From Methanococcus voltae PS (lineage in GTDB: Archaea; AGJL01; Methanococci; Methanococcales; Methanococcaceae), in the NCBI RefSeq assembly GCF_024807035.1, contig NZ_JANUCQ010000001.1, forward strand, positions 557,990-621,989: a DNA stretch of 64,000 bases, in the 5' to 3' direction. The notes beneath the pieces are model-generated. The model saw only the letters and a list, made by a program, of their open reading frames with translations. It searched no databases and had not been told where the DNA came from. A program made the position numbers and the translations under genes. Below, one piece after another: positions 27,167 to 37,401 of the stretch. Position 1 is the stretch's first letter. The number at the start of each line of letters is the position of its first letter.

Positions 27167-28468
27167 TTAAATTTCCTTATTATGTTCTTTTTTTAATAAA
27201 AAAACTCTATCGTTTTCTCTTACAAGGTTATCTATTTTTAAACCCACGTTTTGACCTTTTAAAGCTTTTTCTACAATTTTTCCATCAATTTGCATTGAGT
27301 TAACAACCTGTTCCACACAACCTGTGGTTTCACCAGTTATTATTAGCTCATCACCGTTTTCAATGTCATTCGTTAAATTAATTTCGGCTACTCCAACCTT
27401 TTTATAGTAATTTACAACTTTTCCAGCTTCAATTTTTCTATATGGTGAAGCATTACCTTCTATTTCATACTGTAAATCGTGAACTGAATTGCAAGTATTT
27501 CTGAAATAGAATCCTGTATCGTATTCACGATTATAAATTTTTTGAAGTTCTTTCAGGAAATAAGGGATTTTCTCTAAATAATTGCCATTATAAGTAGAAT
27601 CTATGGCTTCCCTATAAATTTTAGTGGTTTTCATTACATAATCTAGGTTTTTAGCCCTACCTTCGATTTTAAAGCAGTCAAACACATCCATAAGTTCTGG
27701 CACGTGTTCAATGGTGCACAAGTCTTTTGGAGATAATAAGTATTTACCTTCGCAGATTAATTCATGGGTGCCGTCTGAATGTTCATTTACTAATTTCCAA
27801 CTTCTACGGCAAGGTTGTAAACAATCTCCACAGTTAGCGTGCCTATTAAATAAATAAGAGCTTAAAAAGCATCTACCACTCATAGCAACACATAAAGCAC
27901 CGTGTACAAAACCTTCAAGTTCCAAATTAACTTTTTGAGAGTTTAAATTGTTTTTTATTTCCTTTATCTGATTTAAACTTAATTCTCTTGATAGAACAAC
28001 CCTATCAGCAAATTTTGAAAAGAATTTTGCAGAAAGGGAATTTGTTATATTATTCTGTACACTCACGTGTACTTCAAGCCCCATTTCTTTTGCTTCTTGC
28101 ATAAGTCCTAAATCACTTACTATAACGGCGTCAACTTCTGCAGATTTTGCAAAATCTAATATTTCAAGTGCTTTTTGCAAATCATTTTCATATAGAACCG
28201 TATTAGTGCATAAATAAACTTTTTTGTCATTTTCTCGTGCAATTTTAACACCTTGCACAAGTTCGTCTCTTTCAAAGTTTTTCGTGGTTGCACGCATACT
28301 AAGTTCTTTTAAACCGCAATAGACAGCATCTGCGCCGTTATTATATGCAGTTATTAGTCCGGATAAGTCCCTAGCAGGGGATAACAACTCTACGTTTTTC
28401 TTTTTAGTATTAGTACTACTAAAATTGTTTATACTATTTATATTATCCATATTATCTATATTATCCAT
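27167..28468 (-). CDS. Peptidase U32 family protein
   Basis: A 433-residue member of the U32 family (formerly 'collagenases'), whose studied E. coli relatives (TrhP/YegQ, RlhA) act in RNA hydroxylation rather than proteolysis. The core shows VELLSPARDLSGLITAYNNGADAVYCG at the N terminus, VDAVIVSDLGLMQEAKEMG, LEGFVHGALCVAMSGRCFLSSYL, and the cysteine cluster NCGDCLQPCRRSWKL that marks the family and may hold an Fe-S cluster; a small beta domain follows. The first 25 residues are Asn/Asp/Ile-rich from a short coding repeat (28430-28468), so the true start may be a later ATG. Substrate in methanogens is unknown. It lies downstream of cbiP on the same strand. Confidence 0.87.
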   Translation of the reverse strand: MDNIDNMDNINSINNFSSTNTKKKNVELLSPARDLSGLITAYNNGADAVYCGLKELSMRATTKNFERDELVQGVKIARENDKKVYLCTNTVLYENDLQKALEILDFAKSAEVDAVIVSDLGLMQEAKEMGLEVHVSVQNNITNSLSAKFFSKFADRVVLSRELSLNQIKEIKNNLNSQKVNLELEGFVHGALCVAMSGRCFLSSYLFNRHANCGDCLQPCRRSWKLVNEHSDGTHELICEGKYLLSPKDLCTIEHVPELMDVFDCFKIEGRAKNLDYVMKTTKIYREAIDSTYNGNYLEKIPYFLKELQKIYNREYDTGFYFRNTCNSVHDLQYEIEGNASPYRKIEAGKVVNYYKKVGVAEINLTNDIENGDELIITGETTGCVEQVVNSMQIDGKIVEKALKGQNVGLKIDNLVRENDRVFLLKKEHNKEI

Positions 28469-28512
28469 ATTATCCCTAATTTACATATTATTATTTTATC
28501 ATTATTTTATCA

Positions 28513-30084
28513 TTATTTTATCATTATTTTATCATTGTTTCCTTCAAAATCATAATTTATGCTATTTTCAATTATTTTTGCTAGTTTGTCTAAATTTTCA
28601 TCAAATATCTCATTTGCAGATTTTTTTGACAATTCATAGCTGTAATTATTTCTTTTAATTATTAAATTTAATAAATACTCCTTAAATTCTTTATTTTCTA
28701 ATATCCCGTGTAAATAAGTACCTATTACTAATGATTTACCGTCTGATTTAATCATACCGTCAAATCCTTTGCCATTATTTCCAAAGCCTTCGCTTAATCT
28801 TATTAATTCGCACTCTTTAAGACTACTAAATTCATTAACGTGTGTTATGCCTTCATGTAATTCATAGCCTGTTACTTCAAATTTTGAAGTATTATCGTTA
28901 CTTTGTTTATCGCTTTCTTTATTTTTTTCAGGGGCATTTAAGTACAATATGCCTTTTGAATTTTTAATTACTTTTTTATTTTCCTTTTTAAATTCCGTAC
29001 AGATATCAAAGAGTCCTAAACCTTCAATTGTACCGATTTCTGATTCTATTTTATCTTCATCAATTATTTTGCTACCCATCATCTGATAACCGCCACAAAT
29101 ACCTAACACAATACCGCCGTTATCAATATATTCCTTTATTTTTTTATCCATACCGCTATTTTTTAATTTATCCATTTCTAAGGTTGAACATCTTGTTCCT
29201 GGTAAAATCAACATGTCCCCGGTAATATCTTCATTAAAATCAACAAATTTAATCCTTGCGTCGGTTGAAAGAGCGTCAACATCCGTAAAGTTAGCTATTT
29301 TTGAGAATTTTACTACATTTACTTCGATAGGACTAGACATATTTCCAAATACCTTTTTAGATTGGATAGCTTGGCTATCTTCCTCTGGAAGTATTAAGCT
29401 TTCATCGTATGGTATAAGTCCCGCAACGTCAATATTTGTTAGTTCGGTTATTTTTTTGAACCCATCAGTTAAAACATCCGCATTTCCTCTAAATTTGTTT
29501 ATTATGAAGCCTTTTATCAACTTTCTCCAGTTTTCAGGTAAAAGTTCAACTGTACCATAAAGTGATGCAAACACACCGCCCCTATCAATGTCGGAAACTA
29601 AAAGCACGTCTGCATTTGCCATTTCTGCAACCCTTAGGTTTGCTATATCGTCTTCTAATAGGTTAATTTCACAACAGCTACCCGCGCCTTCCATTATTAC
29701 ATAATCGTAATTTTTATTTAAATAATCAAGACTTTCTTTTATTTTTTCAATGCAGTAATCTTTTTCGTTCCTATATTCATTATAATCAAGGTTTTTGTAT
29801 GGTTTACCGTGAATTATAACCTGTGAAGTGAAATTGCCTTTCGGTTTTAAAAGTACTGGGTTAAAATGCGTTGAAGGTTCAACTTTTGCCGCAACAGACT
29901 GTGTATATTGGGCTACTGCTATTTCCCCATCTTCTACACTAACTCTCGAGTTTAAACTCATATTTTGAGATTTAAAAGGAGCTACTTTATATCCCTTATT
30001 AGCTAGCATTCTACAAATTCCTGAAACCATGACCGTTTTTCCACTATTGGAAGCTGTTCCTGCAACCATTATAAATTTTGCCAT
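28513..30084 (-). CDS. cbiP: Cobyric acid synthase (CobQ/CbiP)
   Basis: CbiP amidates four carboxyl side chains of adenosylcobyrinate a,c-diamide using glutamine and ATP. The 523-residue protein has an N-terminal P-loop ([17 protein letters not shown]), the [12 protein letters not shown] and [15 protein letters not shown] blocks of the dethiobiotin-synthetase-like domain, and a C-terminal class I glutamine amidotransferase with nucleophile region [12 protein letters not shown] and the His segment [11 protein letters not shown]. Length is normal. An AT-rich segment with short ATCATTATTTT repeats (28494-28535) covers the C-terminal end of the gene and the 44-nt gap to the U32 gene. Confidence 0.95.
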   Translation of the reverse strand: MAKFIMVAGTASNSGKTVMVSGICRMLANKGYKVAPFKSQNMSLNSRVSVEDGEIAVAQYTQSVAAKVEPSTHFNPVLLKPKGNFTSQVIIHGKPYKNLDYNEYRNEKDYCIEKIKESLDYLNKNYDYVIMEGAGSCCEINLLEDDIANLRVAEMANADVLLVSDIDRGGVFASLYGTVELLPENWRKLIKGFIINKFRGNADVLTDGFKKITELTNIDVAGLIPYDESLILPEEDSQAIQSKKVFGNMSSPIEVNVVKFSKIANFTDVDALSTDARIKFVDFNEDITGDMLILPGTRCSTLEMDKLKNSGMDKKIKEYIDNGGIVLGICGGYQMMGSKIIDEDKIESEIGTIEGLGLFDICTEFKKENKKVIKNSKGILYLNAPEKNKESDKQSNDNTSKFEVTGYELHEGITHVNEFSSLKECELIRLSEGFGNNGKGFDGMIKSDGKSLVIGTYLHGILENKEFKEYLLNLIIKRNNYSYELSKKSANEIFDENLDKLAKIIENSINYDFEGNNDKIMIK

Positions 30085-30371
30085 TATTACACCATAAAAT
30101 TTTATTGTAATATGTAATTAACTATTTAATTATACATTTGGGATTGTAACTGTAATCCTAATTGTATATTGAAAATAATAAAACAAATATATCTTAAAGG
30201 TATTAAATTAATTTTTAATTGAATTAATTATTAAATCAAAATAGTGAAAAATAGTATATATAATTTTATAATTATTATTTCAATTTGAAACAACTGTAAA
30301 ATGATAAAATATCAAATAATAAATATAAAAAATAATAAAATAATAAAAGAAAGTATATATTAGATTTAATA

Positions 30372-31712
30372 TTAAATTCTTACGTATTTGTTAAATTCCC
30401 AATCGGTAACAGCAGTTCTGTATGCGTCATATTCTTTTGTTTTGATTTCAATGAATTTATTGAAGATATGGTCACCGAGTGCTTTTTTAAGTACTTTGTC
30501 TTGTCTTAATTCTTCGATAGCATCATATAAGTTTGAAGGAACTGAATCAATGTTTGCTTCTCTTTTTTCTGCTTCTGACATTGCAAAGATGTTCTTTTCA
30601 ACTGGTTCTGGCGCAATTAATTTTCTTCTTACACCGTCGAGACCTGCTGCTAACATAACAGTGAATGCCAAGTATGGGTTACATGCTGGGTCAGGAGCTC
30701 TAAATTCAACTCTTGTACCTTTTCCTCTTGCTGCAGGAACTCTAATTATGGAAGTTCTGTTGCTGTTTGCCCATGCGATGTTTACAGGTGCTTCGTATCC
30801 AGGAACTAATCTTTTGTATGAGTTTACGGTTGGGTTTGTAACTGATACAAGTGCTTTTGTATGCTCTAAGATACCACCAATGTAGCTTAAACAGATGTCA
30901 CTTAATTGGTGAGCGTTGTTTTCATCGTAGAATGATGGTTTTCCATCTAACCATATACTTTGGTTACAGTGCATACCGCTTCCGTTCATACCGAAGAATG
31001 GTTTAGGCATGAATGTAGCAAGTACACCGCTTTGTTTTGCAAGTGTTTTAATTGTTGTTTTAAAGGTTATCACACTATCAGCAGTTTTAACTGCATTGTC
31101 GTATTTAAAGTCAACTTCGTGCTGACCTGGTGCTACTTCGTGGTGTGAAGCTTCAACGTGGAAACCTAAGTTTTCTAATGCAAATACGATGTTTCTTCTT
31201 AAATCATTTCCTTCGTCTAATGGTTCTAATTCAAAGTATCCTGCGTCGTCTCCAGGTACCCATTTGCCATTTTCGTTTTTCAAGATAAAGAATTCTGGTT
31301 CAGGGCCTACAAAGTATTCTCCTTTGAATTCTTCTTTAAATTCTGCTAAAACTCTTTTTAAGCAACCTCTTGGGTCGCCTTCGAATGGTTTTCCGTTTTT
31401 CCTGTATACATCACAAATTATTCTTGCAACTGATTTTTCAGAAGGTCTCCATGGTAAAACTGACAATGTTGATAAGTCCGGTTTTAAAACCATGTCAGAG
31501 TCTTCAATTTCAACAAATCCTTCAATTGAAGAACCGTCGAAGAAAAGACCGTTTTCTAAAACACCCATTAATTCTTCTTCGCCATCTGCTGTTCCTAATT
31601 TTACAGGGTATGCGATATTTTTAGGTTCACCGTGTATATCAACAAATTGGAATCTTAAAAATTTCACGTTGTTGATTTTTATGTATTCTAATGCCATCTC
31701 AAGTGAAGTCAT
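30372..31712 (-). CDS. glnA: Glutamine synthetase, type I
   Basis: GlnA makes glutamine from glutamate, ammonia and ATP, the main ammonium-assimilation route under nitrogen limitation. The 446-residue protein has the GSI blocks FDGSSIEGFVEIEDSDM, FVGPEPEFFIL, HHEVAPGQHEVDFKYD, KPFFGMNGSGMHCNQS and RVPAARGKGTRVEFRAPDPACNPY. Length fits the GSI-alpha subtype, which lacks the adenylylation insert. The start follows a strong GGGAGG. A perfect inverted repeat with GGAA-N6-TTCC (31785-31806) lies about 75 nt upstream next to a TATA box, so repression by NrpR and relief by 2-oxoglutarate, as in M. maripaludis, is expected. Confidence 0.98.
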   Translation of the reverse strand: MTSLEMALEYIKINNVKFLRFQFVDIHGEPKNIAYPVKLGTADGEEELMGVLENGLFFDGSSIEGFVEIEDSDMVLKPDLSTLSVLPWRPSEKSVARIICDVYRKNGKPFEGDPRGCLKRVLAEFKEEFKGEYFVGPEPEFFILKNENGKWVPGDDAGYFELEPLDEGNDLRRNIVFALENLGFHVEASHHEVAPGQHEVDFKYDNAVKTADSVITFKTTIKTLAKQSGVLATFMPKPFFGMNGSGMHCNQSIWLDGKPSFYDENNAHQLSDICLSYIGGILEHTKALVSVTNPTVNSYKRLVPGYEAPVNIAWANSNRTSIIRVPAARGKGTRVEFRAPDPACNPYLAFTVMLAAGLDGVRRKLIAPEPVEKNIFAMSEAEKREANIDSVPSNLYDAIEELRQDKVLKKALGDHIFNKFIEIKTKEYDAYRTAVTDWEFNKYVRI

Positions 31713-31784
31713 GTTTTGCCTCCCGTTGCATATCTTGTATTTTGTTTTTGTTAATGATTAGTTATTATTTATAATACTTATCTC

Positions 31785-31806
31785 TATCGGAAATATATTT
31801 CCGATA
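31785..31806 (-). promoter_or_regulatory. NrpR-type nitrogen operator and promoter of glnA
   Basis: A perfect 22-nt palindrome has TATCGGAAATA and its complement as half sites; its core is GGAA (31789-31792), six bases, TTCC (31799-31802). This is the operator pattern described for the methanococcal nitrogen repressor NrpR. A TATA-like element (TTATATATA on the minus strand, about 31811-31819) is directly upstream, so the operator should overlap the transcription start of glnA. The rest of the 340-nt gap to thiM is AT-rich without other visible features. Confidence 0.85.
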
Positions 31807-32052
31807 CAAGTATATATAACTTACGTCGGAATGTTGCTTTACAAAATAAAATAATTGGATTAAGTGTTGTTTTAAATAATTCAATTATAATTGCTAGATT
31901 ATATTTATAATTAATAATAATGATAGATAGAAAATATATAAATAATATGATATCTAAAAAACAAATAGACAATTAGACAAATAGACAAATAATTATTAAA
32001 AATAAAATAAAGAAAAATAAAAATATTACTAAAATATAAAAAAGGGATATTT

Positions 32053-32862
32053 ATGAGTTTAAATTATTATGAATATTTGGGAAAAGTAAGAGAAATGAAT
32101 CCATTGGTTCAAAGTATTACAAACTATGTGGTTATGAATTCTACCGCTAACGCATTGCTTGCATTGGGCGCTTCCCCAGTTATGGCACATGCAAAAGATG
32201 AATTAGATGAAATGGTTGCAATAGCAAGTAGTTTGGTTATAAACATTGGAACACTCGACGAATACTGGATTCCATCAATGAAAAAAGCTGTAAAAATAGC
32301 TACTGAATTGGATAAACCTATAACTCTTGACCCCGTGGGTGCAGGAGCTACAAAATTAAGAACTAATTTAGCTCTTGAATTATTGGACATTGGAAATATT
32401 ACAACCCTCAGGGGTAATTTCGGAGAAATAACCGCACTTTTGGGTGAACACGGTAAAACAAGAGGCGTAGATAGTGCAGAATGTGGTTCCGAAGAAGCAC
32501 TTGAAACCTGTTTAAATGCTTCAAAAGAGTTCAACACAACCGTGGCAGTGACTGGAAAAGTTGACTACATCGCAAATAAAGCAGATAACGAGTATTTTGC
32601 AGTTAAAAACGGTCACGAGATGTTAAGTAAAGTTACAGGCACAGGTTGTGCAAGTACTTGCGTTATAGGTGCATTCTCCGCAGTTGAGAGAACTCCAAAA
32701 GCTGTAGCTTCTGCATTATCCACCTACGGATTATGTGCTGAAAAAGCAGTTTTAGAAGCGCCATACCCTGGTAGTTTCAGCGTAAAAATGTATGACTGGC
32801 TTTACTTAATGAATAAAAATGTTTTAAAAGATGGTATGAAAATTGAACACTATAATATTTAA
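32053..32862 (+). CDS. thiM: Hydroxyethylthiazole kinase
   Basis: ThiM phosphorylates 4-methyl-5-(2-hydroxyethyl)thiazole for thiamine salvage. The 269-residue protein shows the ThiM blocks VQSITNYVVMNSTANALLALGASPVMA, NIGTLDEYWIPSM, TLDPVGAGATKLRTN, LRGNFGEITALLG, and the catalytic anion hole VTGTGCASTCVIGAF with the conserved Cys. Length is typical. GGGATATTT precedes ATG. thiE follows on the same strand after about 400 nt; ThiE uses the ThiM product, so the two act in consecutive steps though they may have separate promoters. Confidence 0.96.
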   Translation: MSLNYYEYLGKVREMNPLVQSITNYVVMNSTANALLALGASPVMAHAKDELDEMVAIASSLVINIGTLDEYWIPSMKKAVKIATELDKPITLDPVGAGATKLRTNLALELLDIGNITTLRGNFGEITALLGEHGKTRGVDSAECGSEEALETCLNASKEFNTTVAVTGKVDYIANKADNEYFAVKNGHEMLSKVTGTGCASTCVIGAFSAVERTPKAVASALSTYGLCAEKAVLEAPYPGSFSVKMYDWLYLMNKNVLKDGMKIEHYNI

Positions 32863-33268
32863 TAAAATATATTATACTATACCATGATATAATAAAATAT
32901 AATAAAATATAATAAAATATAATATTAACAAATTTATAAATTATTTTTAGTTTTTTTAGTTTTTTTAGTTTAATTTGGTAATATTTACTAATTGAAATAG
33001 TAGCTTACCGTAAATTATATATATTTAAAATACTATGTATCTTAAAAGGGTAATTAATTTCATATTTTAGGAATTACAATTCTACCTTTGTGACATATAA
33101 TTATCTAAATTAACTATAAATAAAATAAGGTTTAAAATAAATTATTAAAAATAGTATAAATTATGACACCCGATAAAAACATGATAAAATAGTGCTAAAT
33201 AGTGCTAAATAGTGCATATTGTGTATGACAAATACATAATAAACATATACCACAGTAGAGTGCAAACT
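32863..33268. other. Spacer between thiM and thiE
   Basis: About 406 nt, AT-rich, beginning with an AATATAATAAAATAT-type repeat (32865-32925). A somewhat more complex stretch occurs around 33000-33110. I looked for a TPP riboswitch (CTGAGA and ACCTGA boxes) and did not find one. Short repeats of AAATAGTGCT occur near 33186-33215. It should contain the thiE promoter. Confidence 0.4.
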
Positions 33269-33889
33269 ATGAGCTTTAGTGACAAATTGAAATTATATGT
33301 AATAACAGATAGCCGTTTTGGTAGCGAAGTAGACCAAGTTAAACAAGCATTAGAAGGCGGGGCTACGTCAATACAATTGCGACTAAAAAATGTATCTACC
33401 AGATATTTTTTAGATACTGCCAAGAGTTTAAGAAAATTAACTACGGATTACGATGCGCTCTTTTTTGTAAATGATAGATTAGACATTGCCATAGCATCTA
33501 ATGCCGATGGAGTTCACGTGGGTATGGATGATATGCCAGTGGAACATGTAAAAGAGATAGCACCAAACTTGATTGTTGGTTCCTCCGCATATAACATTGC
33601 CGAAGCTAATTATGGTATAAATGCAGGTGCTGATTACTTGGGTGTAGGGGCTGTTTATTCAACAAACACCAAATTGGATGCGCGATATTTGGGAGTAGAT
33701 GGTTTAAGAAACATTTCTAAGTCTGTTAATCTACCTATCGTAGCAATTGGGGGTATTAGTCATCAAAATTGTGAAGATGTGCTTAATTGCGATATTCAAG
33801 GACTTGCGGTAATTTCTGCAATTTTAAATTCGGAAGATATTGTCAATTCATCCAAGGAAATGAGAAACATAATTGATAAATATATTTAA
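33269..33889 (+). CDS. thiE: Thiamine-phosphate synthase
   Basis: ThiE joins hydroxymethylpyrimidine pyrophosphate and thiazole phosphate into thiamine phosphate. The 206-residue TIM barrel has LYVITDSRF, ALEGGATSIQLRLKN, FFVNDRLDIAIASNADGVHVG, IVGSSAYNIAEA, GADYLGVGAVYSTNTK and the phosphate-binding end LPIVAIGGISHQNCEDV. I chose ATG 33269 because the protein core begins six residues later and family members start about here; the longer reading from 33212 adds 19 unrelated residues. The ribosome-binding site is weak (AGAGTG). Function follows thiM. Confidence 0.94.
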   Translation: MSFSDKLKLYVITDSRFGSEVDQVKQALEGGATSIQLRLKNVSTRYFLDTAKSLRKLTTDYDALFFVNDRLDIAIASNADGVHVGMDDMPVEHVKEIAPNLIVGSSAYNIAEANYGINAGADYLGVGAVYSTNTKLDARYLGVDGLRNISKSVNLPIVAIGGISHQNCEDVLNCDIQGLAVISAILNSEDIVNSSKEMRNIIDKYI

Positions 33890-34019
33890 TATATATGAGA
33901 TTTTAAACTATGATTTTAATTAGGATTTTATAATGATTTAAATACTAAAAATATTAAACATATCCAATAATTCGTAATATAATAAAAAATCTAAATTTGA
34001 TACCTAGAGGTAGTCAATC

Positions 34020-35660
34020 ATGTATGAAACCGTTTTGTTTGAAACTGTAGCAGGAGTTGTCGGAGGTCTTGCCTTATTTCTTTACGGCATGACTTTAATG
34101 GGTACAGGTCTTCAAAAGGTCGCAGGAGACCGGCTTAAAAAAATGATAGAAGTACTTACAAAAAATAAATATATGGGCGTTTTAGTGGGTGCCGTAGTTA
34201 CTATGATTATACAGAGTAGTAGTGCCACCACGGTTATGGTTGTTGGTTTTGTTAACGCATCTTTAATGAGTCTCTACCAGGCTATCGGGGTCATTATGGG
34301 TGCTAACATAGGTACCACAGTAACAGCTCAATTGGTAGCTTTCAAATTGACTCACATAGCACCTTTAATCGTAGCTTCAGGGGTTGCATTATACCTTGCA
34401 TCAAAAAAGAGAAAACACTTAGATACTGCCGAAGTTTTAATTGGTTTTGGTATATTGTTTTTAGGTATGGCTATGATGTCAGCGGTTTTAAAGCCTTTAG
34501 CTGGGACACCTATGTTCGAAGAAATGTTGATGAACTTAGAAAATCCATTTTTGGGTATTTTTGTAGGTTTTATCATTACAGTAATTCTTCAAAGTAGTAG
34601 CGCAACTACAGGTTTGCTTTTAGCAGTTGCTGCTTCAGGTGGTATGTCTTTAGAAGTTGCATTCCCTATTATCTTCGGTCAAAACATTGGTACGTGTGTT
34701 ACAGCAATTCTTTCAAGTATTGGGGCAAGTAGAAACGCTAAAAGGGCAGCAATCATGCACTTGTTGTTTAACTTAATCGGTACTTCGATATTTATGATTT
34801 TAATCTACGTAACTCCAATAATAGGTTTTATACAAAGTTTAAGTACTACGGATATTCAAAGACAAATTGCAAACGCTCACACCCTGTTTAACGTTGCAAA
34901 CACTTTGATGTTATTACCTTTCGCAGGTTATTTCGTATACGTTGCAGAGAAGATATTACCTATTCAAGAAGATGAAAGAGAAATGAAGCCTATGAAGTAC
35001 GTGGACAAACGTATTGTTGAAGAAACACCTTCTATCGGGTTACTTTTAATCTCCAAAGAAGTTTTAAGGATGGGTAAAACAGTTGGTAAAAGTATTGATT
35101 ATTCAATGGATGCACTATTAAACAAAGATATGAAATTAGTTGAAAAAGTAAAGAGAAAGGAAAAATTAATTGACTTAATGGCACATGAATTAACAGTAAA
35201 TTTAATAGAATTGTCAAATAAAAGTTTATCGGATGAACAACACGCTAAAATTTCAGTTCTTACAAGTACCGTTACAGATTTAGAAAGAATAGGGGATATT
35301 GCAGAAGAAATCGCAGAAAAAGCTGAATATATGATTGAGGAAAATCTTTCATTCAGCGAAGATGCGCTAAAAGATTTAAACGAAATGTATGATATGATAG
35401 ATTCAACCTATTCAAAGACTATGGATGCTTACAAATCTACAAGTTTAGAAGTAATCGAAGAAGTTATCTATTTAGAGAATGAAGTAGATAAATTAGAAAA
35501 AGCATATCGTAAGAAACATATTAAAAGACTTAAGGCCAAACAATGCAGTCCCAAGGCAGGAATTGTATTTTTAGATGTTATAAGTTACCTCGAAAGAATT
35601 TCAGACCACTCTTCAAACATTGCTAAAACAGTTAGGGAAGCAGTACACGATAAAAAATAA
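34020..35660 (+). CDS. Na+/phosphate cotransporter family protein (NptA/YjbB type) with PhoU-like tail
   Basis: A 546-residue transporter. The membrane part (about 1-300) holds the duplicated family signature: IIQSSSATTVMVVGF near residue 60 and ILQSSSATTGLLLAV near residue 190, each followed by a GANIGT/GQNIGT segment. The C-terminal 200 residues are charged, helical and PhoU-like (LTSTVTDLERIGDIAEEIAEKAE, and DVISYLERISDHSSNIAKTVREA), as in bacterial NptA-like proteins. The predicted role is sodium-coupled phosphate movement; the soluble tail may regulate transport. The start follows GAGGTAG. No pst or phoU gene is adjacent. Confidence 0.92.
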   Translation: MYETVLFETVAGVVGGLALFLYGMTLMGTGLQKVAGDRLKKMIEVLTKNKYMGVLVGAVVTMIIQSSSATTVMVVGFVNASLMSLYQAIGVIMGANIGTTVTAQLVAFKLTHIAPLIVASGVALYLASKKRKHLDTAEVLIGFGILFLGMAMMSAVLKPLAGTPMFEEMLMNLENPFLGIFVGFIITVILQSSSATTGLLLAVAASGGMSLEVAFPIIFGQNIGTCVTAILSSIGASRNAKRAAIMHLLFNLIGTSIFMILIYVTPIIGFIQSLSTTDIQRQIANAHTLFNVANTLMLLPFAGYFVYVAEKILPIQEDEREMKPMKYVDKRIVEETPSIGLLLISKEVLRMGKTVGKSIDYSMDALLNKDMKLVEKVKRKEKLIDLMAHELTVNLIELSNKSLSDEQHAKISVLTSTVTDLERIGDIAEEIAEKAEYMIEENLSFSEDALKDLNEMYDMIDSTYSKTMDAYKSTSLEVIEEVIYLENEVDKLEKAYRKKHIKRLKAKQCSPKAGIVFLDVISYLERISDHSSNIAKTVREAVHDKK

Positions 35661-35819
35661 AACAAATGGAATAAAACTAGTAATAAATAAAATAATAAAT
35701 AAATAAATAAAAAATGGAATAAAATATAAACTATAAAATAAATTAAAAATAAAGAATAATATACTCTTTTTTTCTACTTATTTCAATAAAAAAATCAAAA
35801 TCAAAATCAAATTAATAAA

Positions 35820-37199
35820 TTATTGATTTTCTTTTTTAATTTTTTCAACTGTGTTTTCCGCTGCTAAGAATAACGGGTCTACAACCATTGATACTGGTGG
35901 AGCGTATGAAAATTCCATATTTGCCAATTCTTCAACAGTAACACCTTTACTTATGGCAATGGACATTGCGTCGATTCTTTCGGTAACACGCTCTTCACCA
36001 ATTGCTTGGCAACCAATAACTCTGTTGTCATCTTTTTTAACGATTAATTTAATGTAGATTGGTTTTCCGCCAGGGTAGTATCTTGCTCTAGATGCTGATT
36101 TCGTAATTGTGGTAATTACTTCAATGTTGTTCATACCAGCTCCAATTTCAGACATACCAGTTCCTGCGATTTCTAATTTACCTATTTTGGTTACATTACT
36201 GTTTAAAACAGGTTTTGAAACTGGTGCATTTTCTAATTTTGCAATGTTTTTTCCAACTACTTTTGCTTGTCTAACTGCTGTAGTTCCAAACGGTGAAAGT
36301 GTTTGCTCTCCAGTAATAGCGTCTACTACTTCGACACAGTCACCTACTGCGTAAACATCAGCAACACTTGTTTCCATGATTTCATCTGTTAAAACTGCCC
36401 ATCTGCCAATTTTACAGCCTGCTTTTTGTGCAAGTGCAATATTTGACCTTACGCCGGTTGACATAATAACCATTTGAGCTTCAAGGGTTTCTTCGCCAAC
36501 CATAACGCCACAAACAGCGCCATTGTCATCTGCTATTATTTTTCCAACAGGTTTTTCAAGTATGATATTTAATTTTGCATCTTCAGAAGTATTTTCTTCT
36601 TCTAAGTAATTTTGAACAATTTTTGCCATATCTGGGTCTAAAGCTCTTGGGAATATTTGAGGTACCATTTCGATAACAGATACATCAATGCCAATTTCTT
36701 TTAAACAGTATGCCATTTCCATACCAATAGCACCCGCTCCAGCTACAACTACTTTTTTAACGCCATTTTTGTTGATGTAGTTTTGAATATCCATCCCATC
36801 TTGGATTGTTCTTACTTTAAATACACCTTTGGAGTTTACGCCTTCGATAGGTGGTATAAATGGAGTTCCACCGGTTGCGAGAACTAATTTATCGTATTTT
36901 ATTTCATTTATTTCGTCAGCTTTTTTGTATACAACGGTTTTTTCGTCAGCGTTAATGTCAACTACTTCAGAGTTGATGAGAATTTCCACGTTTTTCTTTG
37001 CATAATCTTCCGGTTCGTGCATAACAATTGTTTTAAAATCTTTGATTTCCTTACCTATAACGTAAGGGATTGCACAAGGGGAGTATGCAATATAGTTTTC
37101 CTGTGTTAATACGGTTATTTCAATGTCTGAATTGTATTTTCTTATTGTAGACGCAGTTGTTAAGCCTGCTGCACCAGTACCTATTACTAAAACTTTCAT
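35820..37199 (-). CDS. NADH oxidase / CoA-disulfide reductase-like flavoprotein
   Basis: A 459-residue member of the pyridine nucleotide-disulfide oxidoreductase family with a single redox cysteine. It has an N-terminal FAD site (VIGTGAAGLTTASTIRKY), the active-site motif YSPCAIPYVIG (Cys about 42), an NAD(P) site (VVAGAGAIGMEMAYCLKE), the second FAD block VADVYAVGDCVEV, and a C-terminal dimerisation domain. Relatives reduce O2 to water or H2O2, or reduce CoA or polysulfide disulfides. In a strict anaerobe the role is likely O2 defence or disulfide reduction, but the substrate cannot be read from sequence. It is monocistronic and divergent from endA. Confidence 0.9.
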   Translation of the reverse strand: MKVLVIGTGAAGLTTASTIRKYNSDIEITVLTQENYIAYSPCAIPYVIGKEIKDFKTIVMHEPEDYAKKNVEILINSEVVDINADEKTVVYKKADEINEIKYDKLVLATGGTPFIPPIEGVNSKGVFKVRTIQDGMDIQNYINKNGVKKVVVAGAGAIGMEMAYCLKEIGIDVSVIEMVPQIFPRALDPDMAKIVQNYLEEENTSEDAKLNIILEKPVGKIIADDNGAVCGVMVGEETLEAQMVIMSTGVRSNIALAQKAGCKIGRWAVLTDEIMETSVADVYAVGDCVEVVDAITGEQTLSPFGTTAVRQAKVVGKNIAKLENAPVSKPVLNSNVTKIGKLEIAGTGMSEIGAGMNNIEVITTITKSASRARYYPGGKPIYIKLIVKKDDNRVIGCQAIGEERVTERIDAMSIAISKGVTVEELANMEFSYAPPVSMVVDPLFLAAENTVEKIKKENQ

Positions 37200-37401
37200 A
37201 ACATAGCCTTCATAATAATTTTTAATTTATTTTTAACTTATTTTTAGTTTTATACTCTTTTATATAAATAAAATCAAAGGATTAAATTTCAATAATAACT
37301 AAGAATATATACTATATAATACTAATTTAGAATAATAATACAGTTTCATACTTTAAATAATTTTACAATTTAAAATATAGAATAATAAAACACGTGATAA
37401 T

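Noticed and set aside
31784-31972. Minus-strand frame upstream of glnA
   Set aside because: It covers the glnA operator and TATA box and has no coding character.
32863-33268. TPP riboswitch before thiE
   Set aside because: The conserved CTGAGA and ACCTGA boxes and the expected GC stems are absent.
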